Of a stretch of 64,000 nt of DNA, positions 49,586 to 57,431 are shown one piece after another. Source of the stretch: Desertimonas sp963786985 (GTDB lineage Bacteria > Actinomycetota > Acidimicrobiia > Acidimicrobiales > Ilumatobacteraceae); contig CAWBBL010000027.1 in NCBI GenBank assembly GCA_963786985.1, positions 124,001-188,000 of the forward strand, given 5' to 3'. The notes under the pieces are model-generated. The model was not told the DNA's origin. It searched no databases and was given only the letters and a program-made list of their open reading frames with translations. Every line of letters starts with the position of its first letter. The stretch's first letter is position 1. A program made the translations under genes and the position numbers.

Positions 49586-49625
49586 AAGGGTGCCAGTGGG
49601 ACCGTTCGGTCACATTGGCACCCTT
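49586..49625. terminator. Hairpin after the padR-like gene (GACCGTTCGGTC family)
   Basis: Arms AAGGGTGCCA (49586-49595) and TGGCACCCTT (49616-49625) around the inner stem GACCG/CGGTC. The arms are identical to those at 34496-34540. Lies 14 bases after the regulator's stop. Confidence 0.75.
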
Positions 49626-49645
49626 CGGTTGTCGGGGGGAGGCCG

Positions 49646-49651
49646 TAGCGT
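49646..49651 (+). promoter_or_regulatory. Presumed -10 box TAGCGT for metG
   Basis: TAGCGT followed by nine bases and ATG 49661. No Shine-Dalgarno sequence is nearby. Confidence 0.5.
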
Positions 49652-49660
49652 GCTCCGACA

Positions 49661-51170
49661 ATGACGCGCTTCTACGCGACGACGCCGATCTACTACGTGA
49701 ACGACGACCCGCACATCGGGCACGCCTACACGACGATCGTCGGCGACGCGCTCACCCGCTGGCACCGCCTCCTCGGCGAGCAGGTCAAGTTCCTCACGGG
49801 CACGGACGAGCACGGCCTCAAGATCCAGCAGGCCGCCGACGCCGCCGGGCTGTCCCCGCAGGAGTTCGCCGACGGCATCGCCCCACGATTCGCCGCTGCC
49901 TGGGAGTCGCTGGAGATCGCCAACGACGACTTCATCCGGACCACCGAGCCGCGCCACCGCACGGCCGTCCTCGAACTGCTGCAGCGCTGCTACGACGCCG
50001 GGGACATCGAGCTCGACCACTACCGCGGCAAGTACTGCGTGCGGTGTGAGGCGTACTACACGGACGACGAGTTACTCCCCGGCGACCTCTGCCCGATCCA
50101 CAAGCTGCCGGTCGACGAGTTCGAGGAGGAGAACTACTTCTTCCGCCTGTCGCGCTACGGCGACCGCCTCCTCGACTGGTACGCGGCCCATCCCGGGGCG
50201 ATCGTCCCCGAGTTCCGCGGCAACGAGGCCCTCGGGTTGATCCGCTCCGGTCTGCGCGACTTCTCGATCAGCCGCACGAGCGTGGATTGGGGCATCCCCC
50301 TACCGTGGGACGCCAAGCACGTCGCCTACGTCTGGTTCGACGCCCTCACCAACTACCTCAGCGCCGTCGGCTTCGGCCGCGACAGCGCAGAGTTCGACGC
50401 GTGGTGGCCTGCCGATGTCCAGCTCATCGGCAAGGACATCATCCGCTTCCACTGCGTGTACTGGCCGGCGATGCTGCTGTCCGCCGGCATCGAGCCGCCG
50501 CGTCGCTTCGCCGTCGGCGGCTGGCTGCTCGTCGACAGCGAGAAGATGTCCAAGACCACCGGCAACGTCGTCAAGCCGCTCGACCTCGTCGACACCGTCG
50601 GGGTCGACGGCCTGCGCTACTACGTGCTCGCCGACACGCCGTACGGCAGCGACGGCGATTTCACTCGTGAAGGCCTGATCGGTCGGTACAACGCCGACCT
50701 CGCCAACAACCTCGGCAACCTCACGTCGCGCATCGCCACCGTCGTCGGCTCGAAGTGCGGCGGCATCGGCCCTGCGGCCGGTAGCCGGTGGACCGTTGAG
50801 CGAGGCGGCTGAAGCGGCCGTCGCCACGGCCAGCGCGGCGTGGGACAACGTCGCCCCGCATCGCGCCCTGGAAGCGACCTGGGCGCTGATCCGGGCGACG
50901 AACGCCTACCTCGAGGCCAACGAGCCGTGGAAGGCCGACCCGGGCGCGGACGTCGACGCCGTGCTCGGCGACGCCATCGAAGCGTTGCGCATCGTCACCG
51001 TCCTGGCGTCGCCTGCGCTACCGGCAACCGCCCAGCTGATCTGGGAGCGCCTCGGTCTGCCCGGCGCCGTCACCGACCAGCGGGTCCCCAGCGACACGCT
51101 GTGGGGCGGCTATCCGGGCGGGCTGCCCGTCGCCACGGGCGAGCCGCTGTTCCCGCGCATCAAGCCGTGA
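49661..51170 (+). CDS. metG: Methionyl-tRNA synthetase, broken by one frameshift
   Basis: The protein starts TTPIYYVNDDPHIGHAY (HIGH motif) and includes CVRCEAYYTDDELLP, the zinc/connective part, the catalytic ADTPYGSDGDF and EKMSKTTGNVV (KMSKS). It breaks near 50780 with one extra base; the C-terminal anticodon-binding helical part then goes on as LSEAAEAAVATASAAWDNVA and ends PRIKP at 51170. Corrected length would be about 503 residues. As this gene is essential, the extra base is most probably a sequence error. Starts nine bases after TAGCGT. First gene of the housekeeping run that follows. Confidence 0.93.
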
Positions 51171-51913
51171 TGGACTGGGTCGACAGCCACTGCCACATCG
51201 ACGCGGCCGACGCTCGGCAGACGATCGACGACGCCCTCGCCGCGGGGGTGACGACGATGATCGTCGTCGGCTGCGACCGCGAGACGTCGATCGGCGCCCG
51301 CCAACTGGCCACCGGCCACGAGGCGATCGAAGCGACGGTGGGGCTCCATCCCCACGAGTCCCGCCACGGCGTCGACACGATCGTCGACCTGATCGACGAC
51401 GACACCTTGGCGATCGGGGAGTGCGGGCTCGACTACCACTACGACCATTCACCGCGCGACGTTCAACGCGAGGCGTTCGCCGCCCAGATCACCCTCGCCA
51501 ATCAACGCGCCCTGCCGCTGGTCATCCACACTCGGGAGGCGTGGGACGACACGTTCGACCTTCTCGTCGACGTGGGGGTCCCCGAGCGGGTGGTGTTCCA
51601 CTGCTTCACCGGCGGCGTCGCCGAGGCCCGCCGGGCGCTCGACCTCGGCGCCTTCCTCAGTTTCTCCGGGATCGTCACGTTCAAGAGTGCCGATGACGTC
51701 CGCGCCGCCGCCACGTTGTGCCCGGAGGACCGGTTGCTGATCGAGACGGACAGCCCGTACCTGGCACCCGTTCCCCACCGCGGCCGGCCCAACCGGCCCG
51801 CCTGGTTGCCGCTCGTCGGGACCCGGCTCGCCGAACTTCGCGGGGTTCCGGTGGAGCACCTGTGTGCGACGACGAGCGAGGCAACGCGCCTGGCGTTCGT
51901 GCTCGACGACTAA
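51170..51913 (+). CDS. tatD: TatD-family metal-dependent hydrolase
   Basis: 247 residues: DSHCHIDAADARQTIDDALA, VGLHPHESRHG, AIGECGLDYHYDHSPRDVQR, LPLVIHTREAWDD, VVFHCFTGG and LIETDSPYLAPVPHRGRPNRP provide the full set of His/Glu/Asp metal ligands of TatD DNases. TatD acts as a 3'-5' exonuclease in DNA and RNA repair or quality control. The ATG overlaps the end of metG (TGATG), consistent with the conserved order metG-tatD. No regulation visible. Confidence 0.94.
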   Translation: MDWVDSHCHIDAADARQTIDDALAAGVTTMIVVGCDRETSIGARQLATGHEAIEATVGLHPHESRHGVDTIVDLIDDDTLAIGECGLDYHYDHSPRDVQREAFAAQITLANQRALPLVIHTREAWDDTFDLLVDVGVPERVVFHCFTGGVAEARRALDLGAFLSFSGIVTFKSADDVRAAATLCPEDRLLIETDSPYLAPVPHRGRPNRPAWLPLVGTRLAELRGVPVEHLCATTSEATRLAFVLDD

Positions 51914-51969
51914 GATCGGCGCGCGGGACGGCGAACTCCCGCGCCGACGGACATGAACCGGAGCAATCT

Positions 51970-52497
51970 CTGAGACTCGACGATCGGGACCGCAGCCGCC
52001 TGGTGGTGGCCAGCGTGATCACCCTCGTTGCCCTGCCGACGATCTGGTTGGCAAACCGCAGCGACGACGGCTCCGCTTCGTCGCGCCCCAACGTCGCCGC
52101 CGTCGGCTTCGATCCGGGCCGAGCCGACGGTGGGGCGACCGTGGGGAACGCCGGCTTCGACCCGATGGGCACGTCCGGCGCCGCCTACCTCGACCCGCCG
52201 GTGAGCGCTGCCGCCGCGGCGCCTGCCGATGTGGTCATCGGCACGTCAGGGGAGAGCGTCGTGGCGACGGCGCGGGCGACCTACAAACGATCGATCTACG
52301 GGGGCACGTGCCACTTCAACGGGGCGCCCGGCGGGGCGGACGTCACCATCGTCAACGTGGCCAACGGCCGGTCGATCGAGTGCACCACGGAGCGCCGTGA
52401 CGGGATCGAGGACGGGTACCTGCTGATGAGCCAGGCCGGCTTCCAACGCATCGCCGAGCTGACCGCGGCTCCGATTCACGTCGAGATCCGCAAGTAA
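51970..52497 (+). CDS. Membrane-anchored RlpA-like (double-psi barrel) protein in the rpf position
   Basis: About 175 residues. One N-terminal membrane helix (VVASVITLVALPTIWLANRS) follows a short cytosolic lead; a Gly/Ala-rich stalk comes next, and the C-terminal 85 residues look like a double-psi beta-barrel of RlpA type (VTIVNVANGRSIECTTERRD, LLMSQAGFQRIAELTAAPIH). The start seems to be CTG 51970, behind GGAG; GTG 52003 is the next option and would delete the lead. In other actinobacteria rpfB lies here, between tatD and ksgA, so a cell-wall related role is likely. Confidence 0.7.
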   Translation: MRLDDRDRSRLVVASVITLVALPTIWLANRSDDGSASSRPNVAAVGFDPGRADGGATVGNAGFDPMGTSGAAYLDPPVSAAAAAPADVVIGTSGESVVATARATYKRSIYGGTCHFNGAPGGADVTIVNVANGRSIECTTERRDGIEDGYLLMSQAGFQRIAELTAAPIHVEIRK

Positions 52498-52504
52498 CCG
52501 CTCG

Positions 52505-53314
52505 ATGACACATTCGCGGCCGCGAATCCGCGAACTGCTCGACGAACGCCACCTCTCACCGCGGCGTGATCTCGGGCAGAACTTCGTCGCCGACGCCAAC
52601 ACCGTCCGGCGCATCGCCCACCTTGCCCGGGTAGGCCCGGGTGACCGCGTCGTCGAGATCGGCGCCGGACTTGGCTCGCTGACCCTGGCGCTGGCCGAGA
52701 CCCGCGCCGACGTGCTGGCCGTGGAGGTCGATCGCGGGCTCGCCGCGGCGCTGCGAACCATCGTCGCCGAGCACCCGAACGTGCGCGTGATCGAAGCGGA
52801 CGCGATGACCCTCGACTGGGACAGCGTCATCGGGCCTGACCCGGTGGTGCTCGTCGCCAACTTGCCGTACAACGTCGCCACGCCGCTCGTCGCCGACGTC
52901 CTCGACGGCGTCGGCCGGGTCGAGAGGTTGCTCGTGATGGTGCAGCGCGAGGTCGCTGAGCGGTTCGCTGCCGCGCCGCGCACGGCTGCTTACGGTGCCG
53001 TCTCGGTGAAGATCGCCTACTGGGCATCGGCGCGGATCGTCGGGTTCGTGCCCGCGTCGGTGTTCGTACCCCGCCCGAACGTCGAGTCGGCCATCGTCGA
53101 GATCGTCCGTCACGAGCCCCCGGCGACCGACCCGACACTGCTGTTCACGTTGGTCCGCACAGCGTTCAACCAGCGGCGCAAGATGTTGCGCCGCTCGCTG
53201 TCGGAGGTCGTGACCCCAGCGCAGTTCGCCGTCGCTGGTATCGAGCCGACCGCCCGCCCGGAGGAGCTCGACGTCACCGCGTGGTGCGCTCTGGCCGAGG
53301 CGGTCGCCGCGTGA
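52505..53314 (+). CDS. ksgA: 16S rRNA A1518/A1519 dimethyltransferase
   Basis: 269 residues: RRDLGQNFVADANTVRRIAH, VVEIGAGLGSLTLALAE with SAM motif I, the NLPYNVATPLVADVL motif IV, and the C-terminal RTAFNQRRKMLRRSL all match KsgA/RsmA. Dimethylates two adjacent adenines near the 3' end of 16S rRNA. Starts eight bases after the RlpA-like gene and overlaps ispE by a GTGA junction at its end. Typical position in the metG-tatD-ksgA-ispE run. Confidence 0.96.
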   Translation: MTHSRPRIRELLDERHLSPRRDLGQNFVADANTVRRIAHLARVGPGDRVVEIGAGLGSLTLALAETRADVLAVEVDRGLAAALRTIVAEHPNVRVIEADAMTLDWDSVIGPDPVVLVANLPYNVATPLVADVLDGVGRVERLLVMVQREVAERFAAAPRTAAYGAVSVKIAYWASARIVGFVPASVFVPRPNVESAIVEIVRHEPPATDPTLLFTLVRTAFNQRRKMLRRSLSEVVTPAQFAVAGIEPTARPEELDVTAWCALAEAVAA

Positions 53315-54048
53315 ATGTGGTGCTGACTGCTCGCGCCAAGCTGACGTGGTCCTTGCGTGTCGTCGGGGTACGCAACGACGGCTATCACCTGATCGACGCC
53401 GAGATGTTGACGCTCGACCTCGCCGACTCGTTGACCGTGTCGGCGGCCGCGGCGACACGGTTGACGGTGTCCGGACCGTTCGGTGGCGGACTGTCGACGG
53501 ACGCGTCGAACCTCGTCGTTCGCGCGCTCGATGTCGTCGGGCGGGCGGCAGCGGTTCATCTCGACAAGCAGATTCCCCACGGCGGCGGTCTCGGCGGCGG
53601 TTCGGCCGACGCCGCGGCGATCCTGCGGTGGGCTGGCGTGGACGATCCCGCCGTCGCCGCCGGGCTCGGCGCCGACGTGCCGTTTTGTCTCGTCGGCGGG
53701 CGGGCTCGGGTGACGGGCATCGGCGAGGTCGTCGAGCCACTCGCCCACGTCGAGCGCACCGTGACCTTGGTCGTGCCCCCGCTGCACGTCAGCACGCCGG
53801 CCGTCTATCGCGCCTGGGACGAACTCGGCGGCCCGACGGCGGTCGGTCCCAACGACTTGGAGCCGGCGGCGATCGCCGTCGAGCCGCGACTCGTTGTGTG
53901 GCGCGACAGGATCGCCGAGCTGAGCGGAACGACCCCGATGCTCGCCGGCAGCGGCGCAACGTGGTTTGTCGAGGGCAGACGCGACGACGCCCTCGGCGCG
54001 TTGAGCGGCGAGGGCGCGATCGTGGTGGTGTGCCGGGCGGCCCCGTAG
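53311..54048 (+). CDS. ispE: 4-diphosphocytidyl-2-C-methyl-D-erythritol kinase
   Basis: 245 residues of GHMP kinase fold: ARAKLTWSLRVVGVRNDGYH with the substrate Lys/Tyr/His region, the ATP loop IPHGGGLGGGSADAAAILRW, and the late GSGATWFVEG. Phosphorylates CDP-ME in the MEP isoprenoid pathway. It is shorter than the usual 280-310 residues because loops are reduced. GTG 53311 overlaps the ksgA stop. The Asn commonly seen next to the first Lys reads Thr here. Confidence in the assignment is high. Confidence 0.93.
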   Translation: MNVVLTARAKLTWSLRVVGVRNDGYHLIDAEMLTLDLADSLTVSAAAATRLTVSGPFGGGLSTDASNLVVRALDVVGRAAAVHLDKQIPHGGGLGGGSADAAAILRWAGVDDPAVAAGLGADVPFCLVGGRARVTGIGEVVEPLAHVERTVTLVVPPLHVSTPAVYRAWDELGGPTAVGPNDLEPAAIAVEPRLVVWRDRIAELSGTTPMLAGSGATWFVEGRRDDALGALSGEGAIVVVCRAAP

Positions 54049-54060
54049 GGCACCGGACGG

Positions 54061-54153
54061 CTACTTGCGGCGCTGGTGACGCGTGCGGCGGAGCATCTTC
54101 TTGTGCTTCTTCTTCCGCATCCGCTTGCGCCGCTTCTTGATCAACGAACCCAT
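54061..54153 (-). CDS. Mini ribosomal protein bS22 (AURKAIP1/COX24 type)
   Basis: Only 30 residues, with the composition and start GSLIKKRRKRM and end RTRHQRRK of the small basic mycobacterial bS22 (it resembles human AURKAIP1). Over half of the residues are Lys or Arg. bS22 binds 16S rRNA in the small subunit of actinobacterial ribosomes. ATG at 54153, TAG at 54063-54061. It lies antisense to no other gene, between ispE (opposite strand, ending 54048) and the tRNA-Gln region. Too short for most gene finders, so easily missed. Confidence 0.85.
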   Translation of the reverse strand: MGSLIKKRRKRMRKKKHKKMLRRTRHQRRK

Positions 54154-54207
54154 AGGGTCGGCCACGCTACCGCCGCGTCCGGTGCGTCCGGCGCTACCGT
54201 GCTGGGT

Positions 54208-54279
54208 CTGGGCGGTGCCCAGGAATCACGTCTGGGCCGTGCCCAGAAATCACGTCTGGGCGGCGCCCAGGAATCACGT
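54208..54279 (+). repeat. Three tandem 24-bp repeats, each a small hairpin, upstream of tRNA-Gln
   Basis: Three head-to-tail copies (54208-54231, 54232-54255, 54256-54279) of the unit with hairpin CTGGGCGGTGCCCAG and linker GAATCACGT; copies differ at two or three bases in the loop and linker. They end six bases before the tRNA. TACCGT (54195-54200) may be the -10 box. Confidence 0.85.
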
Positions 54280-54285
54280 CGCCGG

Positions 54286-54357
54286 TCCGGGGTCGTTCAA
54301 TCGGTAGGACATCGGGTTTTGGTCCCGAGAATAGGGGTTCGATTCCTCTCCCCGGAG
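54286..54357 (+). tRNA. tRNA-Gln (anticodon TTG)
   Basis: 72 bases fold into a cloverleaf: acceptor TCCGGGG/CCCCGGA, D-arm GTTC/GGAC, anticodon stem TCGGG/CCCGA with loop TTTTGGT (anticodon TTG), T-arm with TTCGATT. The CCA end is not encoded. The T-stem contains one G-T pair. The tRNA stands just before glmU, as in many actinobacteria. Confidence 0.95.
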
Positions 54358-54408
54358 CACGACGCGCAATGCCGCGTTATTCGACTCGCGACGCGGTAGA
54401 CCTTGCCC

Positions 54409-55491
54409 ATGAGCGTCTCGGCAATCGTCCTGGCCGCCGGCGAGGGCACACGCATGCGCTCGGACCGCCCCAAGCCGCTGCACATGATCTGTGGCCGGGC
54501 GATGGTCCTCCACGTCATCGAGGCCCTCCACCGACTGCGGCCGGCGACGACGGTCGTGGTCGTCGGCCACCACGCCGAGAAGGTCACGGCGAAGATCTCC
54601 AAGCTTGCTCCATCGTGGGCGAACATCACGTTCATCGAGCAGCTCGAACAGCGTGGCACCGGCGATGCCGCGGCATGTGGCATGAAGGCGATCCCCGGTG
54701 ACGATCTCGACGACGACTCGACGGTCGTCGTACTTCCCGGTGACACGCCCCTGTTGCGCCCAGAGACGCTCGACGAGTTGGTCGCCGCTCACGTGGCCAA
54801 CGACAACGCGGTCACCGTGTTGGCGTCGGTGCTCGACGACCCGACGGGCTACGGCCGCATTGTGCGCGGTGCCGACGACCGGGTGCTGCGGATCGTCGAG
54901 CAGCGCGATGCCAGCCGCGAGGAGCGGGAGATCCGTGAGGTGTGCACGAGCATCTACGCCTTCCGCCGTGACCTCCTCGGCCCGGCCTTGCGCCACCTGT
55001 CGCCCGACAACGCCCAGGGGGAGTACTACCTCACCGACGTCGTGGGATCGCTGGCCGCGATGGGTCACCGTGTCGGTTGTGTCACCGCACCGGTTGACGA
55101 GACCCAGGGAGTCAACGACCGCTGGCAGCTGGCGCTGGCTGAGCGCGAGCTGCGGGCGCGCACCAATCGGCACTGGTTGTTGAATGGGGTGACGATGCTC
55201 GATCCGCGACAGACGTTCATCGACGTCACCGTCGACCTCGGACGCGACATCACGCTGTACCCAGGAACGATGCTCCACGGGTCGACCGTCATCGGCAATC
55301 GTTGCGAGATCGGCCCGAGCACCCGGCTGCTCGACTGCAAGGTCGGCGATCGGGCCACCGTGCAGTACTCCGCCGGAGAGTCGGCGACGATCGGCGCCGG
55401 CGCCCGGGTCGGGCCGTACGCCGCCCTCGGACCAGGAACCGTGGTCGCGCCAGACGAGACCACCGGGCCGTTCTACACTGCACAGCAGTGA
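54409..55491 (+). CDS. glmU: GlmU-like N-acetylglucosamine-1-phosphate uridylyltransferase, lacking the acetyltransferase end
   Basis: 360 residues. The N-terminal pyrophosphorylase domain is complete (IVLAAGEGTRMRSDRPKPLH, QRGTGDAAACGMKAI, LPGDTPLLRPETLDEL, YGRIVRGADDRVLRIVEQRD), and hexapeptide-repeat coils begin near residue 265 (LDLGRDITLYPGT is split across). The protein stops after GPGTVVAPDETTGPFYTAQQ, before the acetyltransferase residues (the Lys, His, Tyr and Asn of the left-handed helix in E. coli GlmU) would come. Normal GlmU has about 460-480 residues. ATG 54409 follows TAGACC by six bases. The next gene begins 22 bases on, so the missing domain is not next door. Confidence 0.9.
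   Translation: MSVSAIVLAAGEGTRMRSDRPKPLHMICGRAMVLHVIEALHRLRPATTVVVVGHHAEKVTAKISKLAPSWANITFIEQLEQRGTGDAAACGMKAIPGDDLDDDSTVVVLPGDTPLLRPETLDELVAAHVANDNAVTVLASVLDDPTGYGRIVRGADDRVLRIVEQRDASREEREIREVCTSIYAFRRDLLGPALRHLSPDNAQGEYYLTDVVGSLAAMGHRVGCVTAPVDETQGVNDRWQLALAERELRARTNRHWLLNGVTMLDPRQTFIDVTVDLGRDITLYPGTMLHGSTVIGNRCEIGPSTRLLDCKVGDRATVQYSAGESATIGAGARVGPYAALGPGTVVAPDETTGPFYTAQQ
55474..55479 (+). promoter_or_regulatory. Possible -10 box TACACT upstream of prs
   Basis: TACACT lies within the last codons of glmU, 34 bases before the prs GTG. This leaves a short leader without a clear Shine-Dalgarno sequence. Low confidence. Confidence 0.3.
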
Positions 55492-55513
55492 CCGGGCCCG
55501 GGACCGCAATGAC

Positions 55514-56512
55514 GTGACGGAGATCGAAAAGATCACCACCAAGCGGCTGGCGCTGTACTCCGGCCGCACCCACCCGGATCTCGCGGTGGAGATCGCCGAC
55601 CACCTCGGGATCCAGCTCGGCGAGGCCAACATCGTCCAGTTCGCCAACGGTGAGCTCAAGCCGCGGTTCGCCGAGAGCGTCCGCGGCGACGACGTGTTCA
55701 TCATCCAGAGCCACTACGGCATCGACGACCGATCGGTGAACGACTCGATCATGGAGCAGTTGATCATGATCGATGCCGCGTATCGGGCGTCGGCGAAGCG
55801 GATCACGGCGGTCTGCCCGTACTACGGCTATGCCCGCCAGGACCGCAAGGCGGAGGGACGCGAGCCGATCACTGCCCGGTTGATCGCCGACATGTTCAAG
55901 GCCGCCGGGGCCAAGCGAATGATCTCCATCGATCTCCACGCCGGGCAGATCCAGGGCTTCTTCGACGGTCCCGTCGACCATCTCACCGCCCTGCCCGTGC
56001 TCGAGGACTACGTCCGCGTCAATGCCAAGGCGCCGGTCATCGTGTCGCCCGACGCCGGGCGCATCAAGGTTGCCGAACGGATGGCCCAGCACTTGGGCGA
56101 CTGCGGCGCCGACCTGGCGTTCTGCTACAAGCGCCGACCGAAGGGCACGACGAACGTCGCCGAGGCGACGGAGGTGATCGGCGACGTCGCCGGCCGCCTC
56201 TGTGTGCTCACGGACGACATGATCGACACCGCCGGCACCGTCTGCTCCGCGTCGGAGCTGCTCCTCGAGCGGGGGGCCACCGAGGTGTGGGCGATGGCGA
56301 CGCACGCCGTGCTCTCCGGACCAGCGATCGATCGACTGAAGAACTCGCCGATCGAGCGCATCGTGCTCACCAACACGCTGCCGCTCCCGCCGGAGAAGCA
56401 GCTGCCGAAGATCGAGGTGCTCTCGATCGCCCCGCTGATCGCCGAAGCCCTCGGGGCGGTGTTCGACGACGCCAGCGTCAGCGAGATCTTCCACGGCGAG
56501 AACCTCGCCTGA
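55514..56512 (+). CDS. prs: Ribose-phosphate pyrophosphokinase
   Basis: 332 residues: LYSGRTHPDLAVEIADHLGI, FANGELKPRFAESVRG with the flexible loop region, YYGYARQDRKAEGREPITAR, DLHAGQIQGFFDGPVDHLTA and the PRPP loop VLTDDMIDTAGTVCSASEL. Makes PRPP from ribose-5-phosphate and ATP, used by upp and in nucleotide and amino-acid synthesis. GTG 55514 is in frame with the start of the family; the glmU-prs neighbourhood is typical. Followed by a hairpin repeat that may end transcription. Confidence 0.96.
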   Translation: MTEIEKITTKRLALYSGRTHPDLAVEIADHLGIQLGEANIVQFANGELKPRFAESVRGDDVFIIQSHYGIDDRSVNDSIMEQLIMIDAAYRASAKRITAVCPYYGYARQDRKAEGREPITARLIADMFKAAGAKRMISIDLHAGQIQGFFDGPVDHLTALPVLEDYVRVNAKAPVIVSPDAGRIKVAERMAQHLGDCGADLAFCYKRRPKGTTNVAEATEVIGDVAGRLCVLTDDMIDTAGTVCSASELLLERGATEVWAMATHAVLSGPAIDRLKNSPIERIVLTNTLPLPPEKQLPKIEVLSIAPLIAEALGAVFDDASVSEIFHGENLA

Positions 56513-56520
56513 CCGCCCTC

Positions 56521-56628
56521 CCTCATCTGGGGAAGATTCGTGTCATTCGGCGTTGTGGGGAAGATTCGTTTCAGCTGTCGGCAGAGATCTTCCCCAGATG
56601 AGGGGTTGGCACAGATCTTCCCCAGATG
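56521..56628. terminator. Hairpin repeat element (GGGGAAGATTC family) after prs
   Basis: CCTCATCTGGGGAAGAT (56521-56537) pairs perfectly with ATCTTCCCCAGATGAGG (56587-56603); a third copy ATCTTCCCCAGATG sits at 56615-56628 and TGGGGAAGATTCG is repeated in the loop. The element shares these motifs with 25025-25101. It lies nine bases after prs. No T-tract. Confidence 0.75.
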
Positions 56629-56726
56629 GGGGAGGGCGTCGGTCGCTGCTCGGGGGCCGGTAGGCTGGTCCGCCGGTTTGGACCCCTGAACCGCCATCCG
56701 ATCCACCCCGTTCCGAGGACCCGCAG

Positions 56727-57407
56727 ATGCCCACCGTGCTCATTGCCAACACCGGCCGCCAGACCGGGAGCTCCGCTTCGCGTCGGCTGCGCCGCGCGGA
56801 CAGCATTCCCGGGGTCGTCTACGGCCACGGCATGGATCCGCTGTCCGTCAGCGTGGATCGTCGCGAGCTGCGCAGTGCCGTCTCCGGTGCGGCCGGCCTC
56901 AACACGGTGCTCGACCTCACCGTCGACGGCACGGTGTACCCGGCGATCATCAAGGACCTGCAGCGTCACCCGGTGCGCCGGAACATCGCCCACATCGACT
57001 TCCTGCAGGTCAACCTCGACGAGGAGATCACCGTCGCCGTGCCGTTGCGGCTGGAGGGCGAGGCCCTCGAGGTGGTGCACAACAACGGGCTCGTCGACCC
57101 GGCTGTCGACTCGATCGAGGTCGTCACCACGCCGCGCAGCATCCCGGCCGAGTTCGTGATCGACATCAGTGCGATGACGATGGACACCGTCATCCGCCTC
57201 GCCGACGTGCCGATGCCGGCCGGTGTCACCGCCGCCGGCGATCCCGACATGCCGATCGTCACGGTGTTGACGATGCGCGCCGAGGTCGAAGAGATCGAGG
57301 CCGCCGACGCCGAGCTCGCCGAGGAGCAGGCCGAGACCGAGGGTGGCGAGGGCGAAGCCGCCGAGCCCGCCGACGCCGAGGGCGGCTCCGGCGCCGCCGA
57401 CGAGTAG
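56727..57407 (+). CDS. rplY: 50S ribosomal protein L25, long (CTC) form
   Basis: 226 residues: RRADSIPGVVYGHGMDPLSV and IIKDLQRHPVRRNIAHIDFL are the L25 5S rRNA-binding domain; the longer C-terminal TL5/CTC domain (VPLRLEGEALEVVHNNGLVD) follows and an acidic Ala/Glu tail (GGEGEAAEPADAEGG) ends it. Binds 5S rRNA in the central protuberance. ATG 56727 is the family start. prs, rplY and pth are in the usual order. TAGGCT (around 56660) might be its -10 box, with a leader of about 60 bases. Confidence 0.95.
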   Translation: MPTVLIANTGRQTGSSASRRLRRADSIPGVVYGHGMDPLSVSVDRRELRSAVSGAAGLNTVLDLTVDGTVYPAIIKDLQRHPVRRNIAHIDFLQVNLDEEITVAVPLRLEGEALEVVHNNGLVDPAVDSIEVVTTPRSIPAEFVIDISAMTMDTVIRLADVPMPAGVTAAGDPDMPIVTVLTMRAEVEEIEAADAELAEEQAETEGGEGEAAEPADAEGGSGAADE

Positions 57408-57431
57408 TCCGACGCGGTTGCGGAGCGCGCC

